DNA of 64,000 nucleotides from an uncultured Collinsella sp. (GTDB taxonomy: Bacteria > Actinomycetota > Coriobacteriia > Coriobacteriales > Coriobacteriaceae): contig CATXID010000006.1 of NCBI GenBank assembly GCA_958369225.1, forward strand, positions 62,001 to 126,000, given 5' to 3'. Position 1 is the first letter of the stretch. Each line of letters starts with the position of its first letter. A program made the translations under genes and the position numbers. Below the pieces are notes generated by a model. The model made no database searches and was not told where the DNA came from. It saw only the letters and a program-made list of their open reading frames with translations. This document shows, in pieces, positions 8,804 to 16,644 of this stretch.

Positions 8804-9460
8804 TTACTTACCGCCCTTCACAACGGGGAAACGGCCGATGACGGGCACGCCGAGCAGCTCGACGGCGTCATCGACAGAACGGACGCGCGTGTTGAGCATG
8901 TCGAGCAGCACAACAATCGCGACAGCGACAAACAGACCGGCCAGAGCGGCAACTGCAATGTAGAGCTTGCGGTTGGGGCCGCTGGGCTGGGTGGGAACCT
9001 TTGCCTTGTCGATGACGTTGACGGCCTGGGCGGCGTCGACGTCCTGGGCAACGGTAGAAACCGAGTTGGCCATGGCATTAGCGACGGCGGCGGCGCCATC
9101 GGGGCTGGCACCGGTCACAGACAGCGAGATAACGCGGGTCGTGGTCTCGCTCGTAACACTCACCTTATAGTCGTCCAGGCTGGTAAGGCCCAGCTCCTTG
9201 GCGGCACCGCTCTTGACGCTATCGCTATCGAGCAGGGTGGCGATGTCGTTGGAGAGCATCTGGCTTGCGGACAGGTCGTTATAGTAGCTCGTCTGGCCGC
9301 CATCGGTTTTGGCGAGAATGTACATGCTCGTCGTGGCGGTGTAGGTGTTGTCCATCATGGCGAAGGAGACGACGCCCATGGCGATCGCGCAGACCACCGG
9401 AAGGGCAATGACCAGCTTGAGGTGCTTTTTAAGCAACTGGAACAGTTCGAGAAGGGTCAT
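8804..9460 (-). CDS. Wzz/YveK-type chain-length determinant, kinase modulator
   Basis: 218 residues with two membrane segments (about 17-38 and 167-190) flanking an extracytoplasmic domain. The motif PTQPSGPNRKLY just before the second segment is the usual Pro-rich junction of Wzz-family proteins. The short cytoplasmic tail after the second segment (RVRSVDDAVELLGVPVIGRFP) is the part that contacts the tyrosine kinase in this family. The start codon follows AAAGGCAAACTGC. It is the first gene of the three-gene set; the 172-bp gap upstream should hold the promoter, although I cannot fix a convincing -35/-10 pair. Confidence 0.92.
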   Translation of the reverse strand: MTLLELFQLLKKHLKLVIALPVVCAIAMGVVSFAMMDNTYTATTSMYILAKTDGGQTSYYNDLSASQMLSNDIATLLDSDSVKSGAAKELGLTSLDDYKVSVTSETTTRVISLSVTGASPDGAAAVANAMANSVSTVAQDVDAAQAVNVIDKAKVPTQPSGPNRKLYIAVAALAGLFVAVAIVVLLDMLNTRVRSVDDAVELLGVPVIGRFPVVKGGK

Positions 9461-9632
9461 GCAGTTTGCCTTTCATTTCCCTAGTTCATATCGACAAAAC
9501 TGCCCGTATGATATCGCATCTTTTTGCCATGTCCGAACTCTATACATAAGATACAGCGTCCGCGTATAAGTTGCACAACAACTAACGCGGCAGCGGAGGC
9601 GCATCGTCTAATCCTCGGTTTTTGCCATACCG

Positions 9633-11057
9633 CTACGCGAACGGTCCCTCTTGTTGCACGGGAAACGTTACCGCAATGGTAGTTCCCACGCCCGGCTCAC
9701 TCGACAGGTCAATCGCGGCGTGATGGTACAGAGCGGCGTGCTTGACGATCGCCAAGCCCAGGCCGGTTCCGCCACGCGCCTTAGAACGACTCTTGTCCAC
9801 GCGGTAAAAACGCTCGAACACTTTACCCTGCTCCTCGGGCGCAATACCGATACCCGTGTCGGCAACAGACAGGTACGGATGACCCTCATCGTTAGTTCCA
9901 CAACGCAGCGTGACCGTACCGCCAGATCGGTTGTAGCGAATGGCGTTGCTTGCCAGGTTATAGATCAGCTCGTCGATCAGGCGCGTCACGCCTTCGATCA
10001 CCACGGGCTTCGTCTCGTGCCCAATGGTCACATTCGACTGACGGGCAACCTGCTCAAGACGCTGTTCCACCGTCAACATGGCGCGAGAGAGCTCGATGGG
10101 CTCTGTGGACCCAATGGGCACAGCCTCGCCCTCGGATGCTCGTTCCGCCTCGTCCAAGTTGGAAAGCGTGAGGATGTCGTTGACGAGCGCTGCCAGGCGT
10201 CCCGCCTCGCGGTAGATGCGGCCGCCAAAGTTGCGCAGGTCATCCTCGCCCTCAACCATGCCGTTTGCAATAAGCTCGGCATAGCCCGAAATCGCGGTGA
10301 GCGGGGTCTTGAGCTCATGAGTGATATTGGCCGTGAACTCGCGACGCATGCGGTCGTTATCGGCCAGCACCGCCATCTGGCGTTTAAGCTCCTGGCGCTG
10401 TGACTCAATGCGCTCGAGCATGGGAACCATCTCGGTGTAGGCGTGTTCATAGCTACGGCGCGGGTGGTCCAAATCGACCTCCTGCAGCGGCGCAATGATG
10501 GCACGGGATTCGCGGCGCGCAAGGAAAAATGAGAGCACCGCGCCCGCCGCCGCAATAAGCAGCATCGGCGCCACCAGCGAAAGCAAAATCGCCGCAACGC
10601 CAGGCTGGGCCTGTGCCAAACGAACAACCTGACCGTTATCAAGGGCGACGGCGCGATATAGCATAATCTCGTCGAGCGTGGTGCTCGAGCGCTCCGCGGA
10701 GCCCGAACCGCTCTCAAGGGCCTCAACGACCTCGGGGCGATCGCCATGGTTGGGCAGCATGGAAGGAGACGCCTCGTTATCGTAGGCGACCGATCCATCC
10801 CTGTTGATCAGCGTGATACGAAGGTCCTCGCGATCGAGGCTTCGCAAGAATGCGATGGGCTCCTTCTGCTCGTTTAAGGCGGCGGCAATAAGCTCGGTTT
10901 CTTGCGAAAGGTTGGCACTCGTGGCATCTGCCAAGGTGTTTTGCACAAAGAACGCGCCCAGCACCGTAAACGCCAAAATGACGGACATGGCGCAGACAAA
11001 TATCGTCGCAAACACGCGATGCGAGAGCGTGTGTTTTCCCTGAGGGGCAAAGACCAC
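9633..11057 (-). CDS. PhoR-like sensor histidine kinase
   Basis: 474 residues. Membrane segments at about 18-40 and 155-182 enclose a small extracytoplasmic sensor region. The dimerisation domain has the H-box FTANITHELKTPLTAISGYAEL (His near 246). The catalytic domain shows the N-box region LIYNLASNAIRYNRSGG, DTGIGIAPEEQGKVFERFYRVDKSRS and the G-box GGTGLGLAIVKH. Start is GTG (11055-11057), preceded by GAGGAG inside the end of the response regulator gene, with 3 nt between the genes. Its position behind a PhoB-like regulator and pstB suggests phosphate sensing; that is inference from context. Confidence 0.92.
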   Translation of the reverse strand: MVFAPQGKHTLSHRVFATIFVCAMSVILAFTVLGAFFVQNTLADATSANLSQETELIAAALNEQKEPIAFLRSLDREDLRITLINRDGSVAYDNEASPSMLPNHGDRPEVVEALESGSGSAERSSTTLDEIMLYRAVALDNGQVVRLAQAQPGVAAILLSLVAPMLLIAAAGAVLSFFLARRESRAIIAPLQEVDLDHPRRSYEHAYTEMVPMLERIESQRQELKRQMAVLADNDRMRREFTANITHELKTPLTAISGYAELIANGMVEGEDDLRNFGGRIYREAGRLAALVNDILTLSNLDEAERASEGEAVPIGSTEPIELSRAMLTVEQRLEQVARQSNVTIGHETKPVVIEGVTRLIDELIYNLASNAIRYNRSGGTVTLRCGTNDEGHPYLSVADTGIGIAPEEQGKVFERFYRVDKSRSKARGGTGLGLAIVKHAALYHHAAIDLSSEPGVGTTIAVTFPVQQEGPFA

Positions 11058-11060
11058 GGA

Positions 11061-11789
11061 CTACTCCTCCGATGCTGCTGCCGCAGCGACGGCATCTTCA
11101 GTATCGCTACCGGCGGAAGGCTCCGCTAGGCGATAACCCACGCCGCGCACCGTCTCGATAGCGCCGGCACGCTCGCCGAGCTTTTGGCGAAGCGTCTGCA
11201 CGTGAACGTCGACGGTACGCGAGCCGCCGTCGAAGTCCCAGCCCCACACGCTCTGCAGCAGCGACTCACGGGTAAAGACCACGCCGGGTTTGCGCATAAG
11301 ATATTCGAGCAAATCGAACTCGCGCAAGGTGAGTTTGAGCGGCTCGCCGGCAACGGTCGCCTCGCGATGGCTGGGCGAAAGCACGATATCGCCCACGCTG
11401 AGCACATCGCTCGCCTGCTTGACCATACCGCCGCGGCGCAGCAGCGCACGGCAACGGCTGGCAAGCTCCATGAGCGAAAACGGCTTGGTCAGATAATCGT
11501 CAGCACCGCCATCGAGCGCCATCACCTTATCGAGCTCGGTATCCTTAGCAGTAAGCATCATGATGGGCACCGTCGCCGTCAGACGGTCGGCACGCAGGCG
11601 ACGCATAATTGCCAAACCGTCGGTATCGGGCAGCATGATGTCGAGCAGGACGGCATCGGGTACCCGTCGCGCCACGGCAGCCTTAAACTCGCCATCGCAC
11701 GAAAAGCCTTCGGCCTCGATTCCCTGTTTGCGCAGTGCATAGACCGTCAAATCCCTGATGTTGTCATCGTCCTCGACGTAATAGATCAT
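11061..11789 (-). CDS. PhoB/OmpR-family response regulator
   Basis: 242 residues from the ATG at 11787-11789, which follows AAAGGGGTTCAAC; a frame extension 8 codons upstream has no such site. The receiver domain starts MIYYVEDDDNIRDLTVYALRKQG, with the phospho-acceptor in AVLLDIMLPDTDG and the conserved Lys in YLTKPFS. The C-terminal winged helix contains LREFDLLEYLMRKPGVVFTRESLL and DVHVQTLRQKLG, as in PhoB. A low-complexity Ala/Glu tail follows. It sits between pstB and the histidine kinase, so the three probably form one transcript. Confidence 0.93.
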   Translation of the reverse strand: MIYYVEDDDNIRDLTVYALRKQGIEAEGFSCDGEFKAAVARRVPDAVLLDIMLPDTDGLAIMRRLRADRLTATVPIMMLTAKDTELDKVMALDGGADDYLTKPFSLMELASRCRALLRRGGMVKQASDVLSVGDIVLSPSHREATVAGEPLKLTLREFDLLEYLMRKPGVVFTRESLLQSVWGWDFDGGSRTVDVHVQTLRQKLGERAGAIETVRGVGYRLAEPSAGSDTEDAVAAAAASEE

Positions 11790-11853
11790 GTTGAACCCCT
11801 TTGCGGCCGGCATGACCGCATCTTAACCCTAAAGGTACCTTTACTAGATGGTA

Positions 11854-12729
<876 letters not shown>

Positions 12730-12742
12730 ACCGCATACCTCC

Positions 12743-12773
12743 ATATCGATATCAATTCAGCAGTATCGATAGT
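12743..12773. promoter_or_regulatory. Paired ATCGATA palindromes before pstB
   Basis: Two near-identical palindromic blocks, ATATCGATAT and GTATCGATAG, are spaced by about two helical turns; the first overlaps the pstB ribosome binding site region. They could be a regulator binding site, for example for the adjacent response regulator, or a chance AT-rich palindrome pair. A TTGACA (12806-12811 on the minus strand) lies upstream and may be a -35. Confidence 0.4.
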
Positions 12774-12832
12774 AGAAATCGCGGCTCATACGCACGTGAG
12801 CGCATTGTCAAGTGTTTGTAAGGGCACGCTGG

Positions 12833-14071
12833 CTATGCAGCGGGCAGCGCAATGGTAAACACCGTGCGCTCGGGCGTCGATTCGCACGCAATGGTGCCGC
12901 TGTGTGCCGCGACAATCTCCTTGGCGATGGCAAGACCCAGACCGGCGCCACCGCGATTGGTCGCACGCGCCGCGTCCAGGCGATAGAACTTCTCAAAGAT
13001 CACCTTGAGCTTAGCCGCCGGGATCGGATCACCCTGATTGATAAAGCGAATTCGCACGCCGCCGTCATCTTGGCGCCCAGCCTCAATCGTGATGGTCGAT
13101 CCTTCGTAGCTATAGGCGATGGCGTTTTTCATAATGTTGTTGAACACGCGAGCCATCTTGTCGCCATCCACGAGCACCGTCAGGTCCTCACGCACATCAA
13201 CTTGGGCATCTTTGTGCTGCTCGTTGAGAATGGGATAGAACTCATCGGCCACCTGCGCCAGCAGCAATCCCAGGTCGACGTAGCCGCGCGTGAGCACAAT
13301 ATCGTGGAAGTCAAAGCGCGTGATATCAAAGAACTCCTCAATAAGCGCGTCGAGTCGATGCGCCCTGTCGAGCGCCACGCCCGTAAAGTGCGCGCGCTGC
13401 TCAACCGGCAGATCGGGCGCCTCCTGCAACAGCGAGAGGTAGCCCACCACGCTGGCAAGCGGCGTGCGCAGGTCATGCGCCAAGTATGTGACCAAATCGT
13501 CCTTGCGGTGTGACTCGTCACGCAGGGCTTGCTGGACTTTGTGCTCGCGATCGCGCACACGGTTGAGCACACCCTCGACCTCCAGGAAGTCGCCATCGAT
13601 GTTGTCCCACGCGTCGGGATGATCGATCAGGCGGTCCTGAATACGGGCGGCAAGCACGCAGTCGGAATGCTGCTCACCCTGCTCATAGCCCTGGTAGTAC
13701 AGAGCGCGGCCGCAAAAGAACAGGACGCACACGGCGAGCGCCAAGACAAAGCCAAGCATGGTGAATACAAAGCCGGCATCGAACAGCACCGGTCCCTCAA
13801 TGCCGCCGAGTGCCATGGCGCCGATCGCCAGCGTCATGACCCACGCGGCACCGCCGATCACCACGCAACGACGCACGATTTCAAAGCGATCGATCAGCAA
13901 GAAGCCGATGAGTAGCACCGCCAAGATACCGGCGATGTTATCAATGCCGATCAGCAGCAGACTCAGCAAAAAGAGCAGCACCGTCGCAAGCGCGCGATTA
14001 TCGACGACCGCCTTTACATATTCAAAGAGCCAATCGGGCACCTCAAACGCCTGCCTATCGTCATTTGTCAT
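12833..14071 (-). CDS. VanS-like sensor histidine kinase
   Basis: 412 residues from the ATG at 14069-14071 (spaced 8 nt from GCGAGGA; another ATG two codons earlier is possible). The longer open frame overlaps the response regulator gene and is not needed. Four to five membrane segments occupy about 20-145. The H-box is DLVTYLAHDLRTPLASVVGYL, the HDLRTP form seen in VanS-type kinases; the catalytic domain has NNIMKNAIAYS and NRGGAGLGLAIAKEIVAAHSG. It lies 25 nt behind its response regulator. The likely signal is a cell-envelope cue, given the divergent D,D-carboxypeptidase gene; this is inference. Confidence 0.9.
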   Translation of the reverse strand: MTNDDRQAFEVPDWLFEYVKAVVDNRALATVLLFLLSLLLIGIDNIAGILAVLLIGFLLIDRFEIVRRCVVIGGAAWVMTLAIGAMALGGIEGPVLFDAGFVFTMLGFVLALAVCVLFFCGRALYYQGYEQGEQHSDCVLAARIQDRLIDHPDAWDNIDGDFLEVEGVLNRVRDREHKVQQALRDESHRKDDLVTYLAHDLRTPLASVVGYLSLLQEAPDLPVEQRAHFTGVALDRAHRLDALIEEFFDITRFDFHDIVLTRGYVDLGLLLAQVADEFYPILNEQHKDAQVDVREDLTVLVDGDKMARVFNNIMKNAIAYSYEGSTITIEAGRQDDGGVRIRFINQGDPIPAAKLKVIFEKFYRLDAARATNRGGAGLGLAIAKEIVAAHSGTIACESTPERTVFTIALPAA

Positions 14072-14096
14072 GTCCATGTCCTCGCAAACAAAGGTG

Positions 14097-14792
14097 TTAT
14101 TCGATGATGTAGCCGACGCCCCAAACGTTTTTGATAAAACGCGGCTTCTGAGCGTCGTCACCGATCTTTTCGCGCAGGTGACGAATGTGTACCATCACCG
14201 TATTGTTGGAGCCGGGCATAAAGTCCTCGTTCCACACCGCGCGGAACAGGTCCTCCACGGGCGCTACGCTGCCGTGATGCTCGGCCAGATACAGCAAGAT
14301 GGAATACTCGATGGGCGTGAGGCGCACCGGCGCACCGTCCACCGTCACGGAGCGAGCGTCACGGTTGATTTCGAGGCCGTCGAGCTGGAGGGTCGGCGAC
14401 TCGGTCGCCTGCGCGCGGCTACCGTAGCTGGTGTAGCGGCGCAACTGAGCATGAACGCGCGCGATGAGCTCCAGCGGGCGGAACGGCTTGACCACGTAAT
14501 CGTCCGCGCCAAGAGAAAGGCCTTCGATCTTATCCTGCTGGGCATCGCGTGCCGTCAACATAATTACGGGATAGGTATGGCTGGCACGGATGGTACGCAG
14601 CAGCTCAAAGCCGTCGATATCGGGCAGCATGACATCGAGCAGCGCCAGGTCAAACTCTTGCTCCAGAATTGCCTTGGCCGCATCGGCCCCGCTGTAGGCG
14701 ATCTGGACGTCAAAGCCCTCCTTTGTAAGGTAGATGCCAACCAGGTCGGCGATGGCCTTCTCGTCATCAACTACCAGTATGCGCTCGTTCAT
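14097..14792 (-). CDS. VanR-like OmpR-family response regulator
   Basis: 231 residues. The receiver domain begins ILVVDDEKAIADLVGIYL, has the phospho-acceptor in LALLDVMLPDIDG and the Lys in YVVKPFRPLELIARV. The winged helix shows LTPIEYSILLYLAEHHGSVAPVEDLFRAVW and TVMVHIRHLREKIGDD. ATG follows AGAGGAGCATAC. It is the promoter-proximal gene of the pair with the histidine kinase. The 197-bp gap to the divergent carboxypeptidase gene contains an inverted repeat that could be its operator. Confidence 0.93.
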   Translation of the reverse strand: MNERILVVDDEKAIADLVGIYLTKEGFDVQIAYSGADAAKAILEQEFDLALLDVMLPDIDGFELLRTIRASHTYPVIMLTARDAQQDKIEGLSLGADDYVVKPFRPLELIARVHAQLRRYTSYGSRAQATESPTLQLDGLEINRDARSVTVDGAPVRLTPIEYSILLYLAEHHGSVAPVEDLFRAVWNEDFMPGSNNTVMVHIRHLREKIGDDAQKPRFIKNVWGVGYIIE

Positions 14793-14857
14793 GTATGCTC
14801 CTCTCGCGCTCCATTATGCCCGAGGCGGCGCCCGCCACACACAACATGCGCGGGCGA

Positions 14858-14872
14858 TTAAGTCGACCTTAA
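14858..14872. promoter_or_regulatory. TTAAG-N5-CTTAA inverted repeat in the divergent gap
   Basis: A small palindrome, TTAAG-TCGAC-CTTAA, lies between the VanR-like regulator gene and the DD-carboxypeptidase gene, upstream of both. It is a plausible operator for the adjacent regulator, without direct support. Confidence 0.35.
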
Positions 14873-14943
14873 GCACCCTTGTGCCCGTTCGAGCACGAAT
14901 GCGGGCCATGCGCGCACGCAACGATCGTCGTCGCCGGCAAACG

Positions 14944-14949
14944 ATATAC
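14944..14949 (+). promoter_or_regulatory. -10 element TATACT for the DD-carboxypeptidase gene
   Basis: A consensus-like TATACT lies 40 nt before the proposed GTG start at 14990. No good -35 stands at 16-18 nt upstream. If used, it rules out the longer open frame starting at 14879. Confidence 0.45.
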
Positions 14950-14989
14950 TCTAGTGCCAGAAGAGACCATCCCGTCGAAAGCGAAATCT

Positions 14990-16330
14990 GTGAAGTCCCT
15001 CACCTCTTTTGCAAAGCGCTCCGCCCAGCTTGCCGCCGGCTTTGCCTGCGCCATCGCCCTCGTTGCCGGCGTGCCTGCTGTTGCCGGCGCCCAAGTGCTC
15101 ACGACCGACGACGTCTGCGGCAAGACCGCCGACGTCCGCGGCATCACGACAGAAAACCTGCCCGATATCGAGGCAACTAATGCCCTTGTTATGGGCAAGG
15201 ACGGCACCGTCTACTATGGACGCGGCGCCGATGAGCAGGTCAAGATTGCCTCGATCACCAAGGTCATGACCGCAATCCTGACCGTCGAGAACTGCAAGAT
15301 GGACGAGAAGGTCACGGTGAGCAACGCTGCCGCCACCGTAGGCAACTCGACTGCCGGCCTGCTCGAAGGCGACGAGCTCACCGTGGAGCAGGCACTGCGC
15401 GGCCTGATGATCCCCTCGGGCAACGATGCCGCCATCGCGCTTGCCGAGCACGTGGGCAAAAAGATCGACCCCAAGACCAAGGACGCCGTGGCCACCTTTG
15501 TAAAGGCCATGAACGAGCGCGCTAAAAAGCTCGGCTGCACCGGTACGGTCTTCGAGAATCCGCACGGCCTGGATTTTGACGAGTGGGCCGGCGATATGCA
15601 CTCGACAGCACATGACGTGGCACTGATGATGCAGGAGGCTATGAAAAACGACACGTTCCGCGAGGTCGTGGCGAGCGAGGACTCCTGGATCGAGGTTACG
15701 GGCGCCGACGGCTCAGACCATTCGCATTCCATGGACACGCACAACGTTTTGCTCGGTCAAGACGGAAACATTGGCGGCAAGACCGGCACCACCGACGACG
15801 CAGGCTATTGCTTTACGAGCGCCTACAACCGCGACGGCGACGAGATCTACACCGTTATTTTGAACTCCACCACCACCGACCAGCGCTTTACCGATACCGC
15901 CACCCTTGCCAACTGGTACTACGGCCACAAGGTCACGGTCGCGATCGCCAATACACAGAAGAAGACCGCCAACGGCAACCCGCTCATGGCGCGCATTAGC
16001 CAGACAGATTGGACGGACAAGACGATCGACGCCACGCTCGCCGACCCCGCCGCACAGGCAACGGTGTTCTCACTCGCCGGCGAAGTGACCGAAAAGGTTA
16101 GCTACGATGACCTTTCGGGCACGGTGCATGTTGGCGATAAGGTGGGCAGCGTTACGCTTAAGCAGGACGGCACCAAGATTGCCGTCATGGACCTGGTTGC
16201 CGACGAGGAAGGAACGGGGCCCAATCCCATCGAGTGGCTGCTCGTGAAGCTCGACCGCCTGGGCCGCCGCATCGACAACCGCCCGTTCACAGCCGAGAGC
16301 GAGACCGTAGCCAAGGCTCCCGAGGTGTAG
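14990..16330 (+). CDS. Serine-type D-Ala-D-Ala carboxypeptidase (peptidase S11)
   Basis: About 446 residues from GTG 14990; the open frame extends to 14879, but the shorter form begins directly with a signal peptide (basic start, hydrophobic AGFACAIALVAGVPAVAG, cleavage near AGA-Q). Penicillin-binding motifs are in order: SxxK as ASITKVMT, SxN as PSGND and KTG as GGKTGTTDDAGYC. An Ig-like C-terminal domain follows; the last 40 residues lack a clear membrane helix, ending in a basic/acidic tail. It trims the terminal D-Ala of peptidoglycan stem peptides outside the membrane. The divergent VanRS-like pair may regulate it. Confidence 0.93.
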   Translation: MKSLTSFAKRSAQLAAGFACAIALVAGVPAVAGAQVLTTDDVCGKTADVRGITTENLPDIEATNALVMGKDGTVYYGRGADEQVKIASITKVMTAILTVENCKMDEKVTVSNAAATVGNSTAGLLEGDELTVEQALRGLMIPSGNDAAIALAEHVGKKIDPKTKDAVATFVKAMNERAKKLGCTGTVFENPHGLDFDEWAGDMHSTAHDVALMMQEAMKNDTFREVVASEDSWIEVTGADGSDHSHSMDTHNVLLGQDGNIGGKTGTTDDAGYCFTSAYNRDGDEIYTVILNSTTTDQRFTDTATLANWYYGHKVTVAIANTQKKTANGNPLMARISQTDWTDKTIDATLADPAAQATVFSLAGEVTEKVSYDDLSGTVHVGDKVGSVTLKQDGTKIAVMDLVADEEGTGPNPIEWLLVKLDRLGRRIDNRPFTAESETVAKAPEV

Positions 16331-16358
16331 GCCGGAGCGATAGCACATCGAACCAAAT

Positions 16359-16387
16359 GAGGCGTCCAACGGGGCGCCTCTTTTTTT
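16359..16387 (+). terminator. Intrinsic terminator of the DD-carboxypeptidase gene
   Basis: GAGGCG and CGCCTC arms are followed by seven T residues, 29 nt after the stop codon. Confidence 0.9.
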
Positions 16388-16408
16388 GAGGGTTCGAATC
16401 CCCAGCCG
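16388..16408 (+). repeat. T-arm-like fragment matching tRNA-Ser
   Basis: GAGGGTTCGAATCCCCAG on the plus strand equals the T-arm of the nearby tRNA-Ser, which lies on the minus strand. It stands beyond the tRNA terminator, exactly where the tRNA-Arg, -Leu and -Phe loci carry the right end of a cassette. It looks like a remnant of the same type of element. Confidence 0.55.
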
Positions 16409-16426
16409 CCTTTCTTGATAATAAAA

Positions 16427-16448
16427 AAGGGCCCCTTACGGAGCCCTT
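16427..16448 (-). terminator. Intrinsic terminator of tRNA-Ser
   Basis: On the minus strand an AAGGGCTCC/GGGGCCCTT stem is followed by TTTTTTATT. It lies 14 nt beyond the tRNA 3' end. Confidence 0.85.
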
Positions 16449-16462
16449 CTTCAAATTCGTAC

Positions 16463-16553
16463 TGGCGGAGAGCTGGGGATTCGAACCCCAGATGCCCTTT
16501 TGGGGCATACTCGCTTAGCAGGCGAGCACCTTCGGCCTCTCGGTCAGCTCTCC
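16463..16553 (-). tRNA. tRNA-Ser (anticodon GCT)
   Basis: 91 nt including an encoded CCA. Acceptor GGAGAGC pairs with GCTCTCC; the anticodon loop CTGCTAA gives GCT; the long variable arm (ATGCCCC-AAAA-GGGGCAT) is typical of class II tRNAs; the T-arm is GGGGTTCGAATCCCC. A promoter upstream on the minus strand reads TTGCCC, 17 nt, TACTAT. Confidence 0.97.
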
Positions 16554-16644
16554 GTAACAGCCGTTCTATAGTAACCAAACAGTCGAGGATGGGCAAGGGG
16601 GATTTTCAAATTGCCCAACAGCCTTTCCTCCTTGCAATCTTCGC

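Noticed and set aside
14879..14989. Extended N-terminus of the DD-carboxypeptidase
   Set aside because: It would place about 37 Cys/Pro/Lys-rich residues before the signal peptide and start upstream of the TATACT element.
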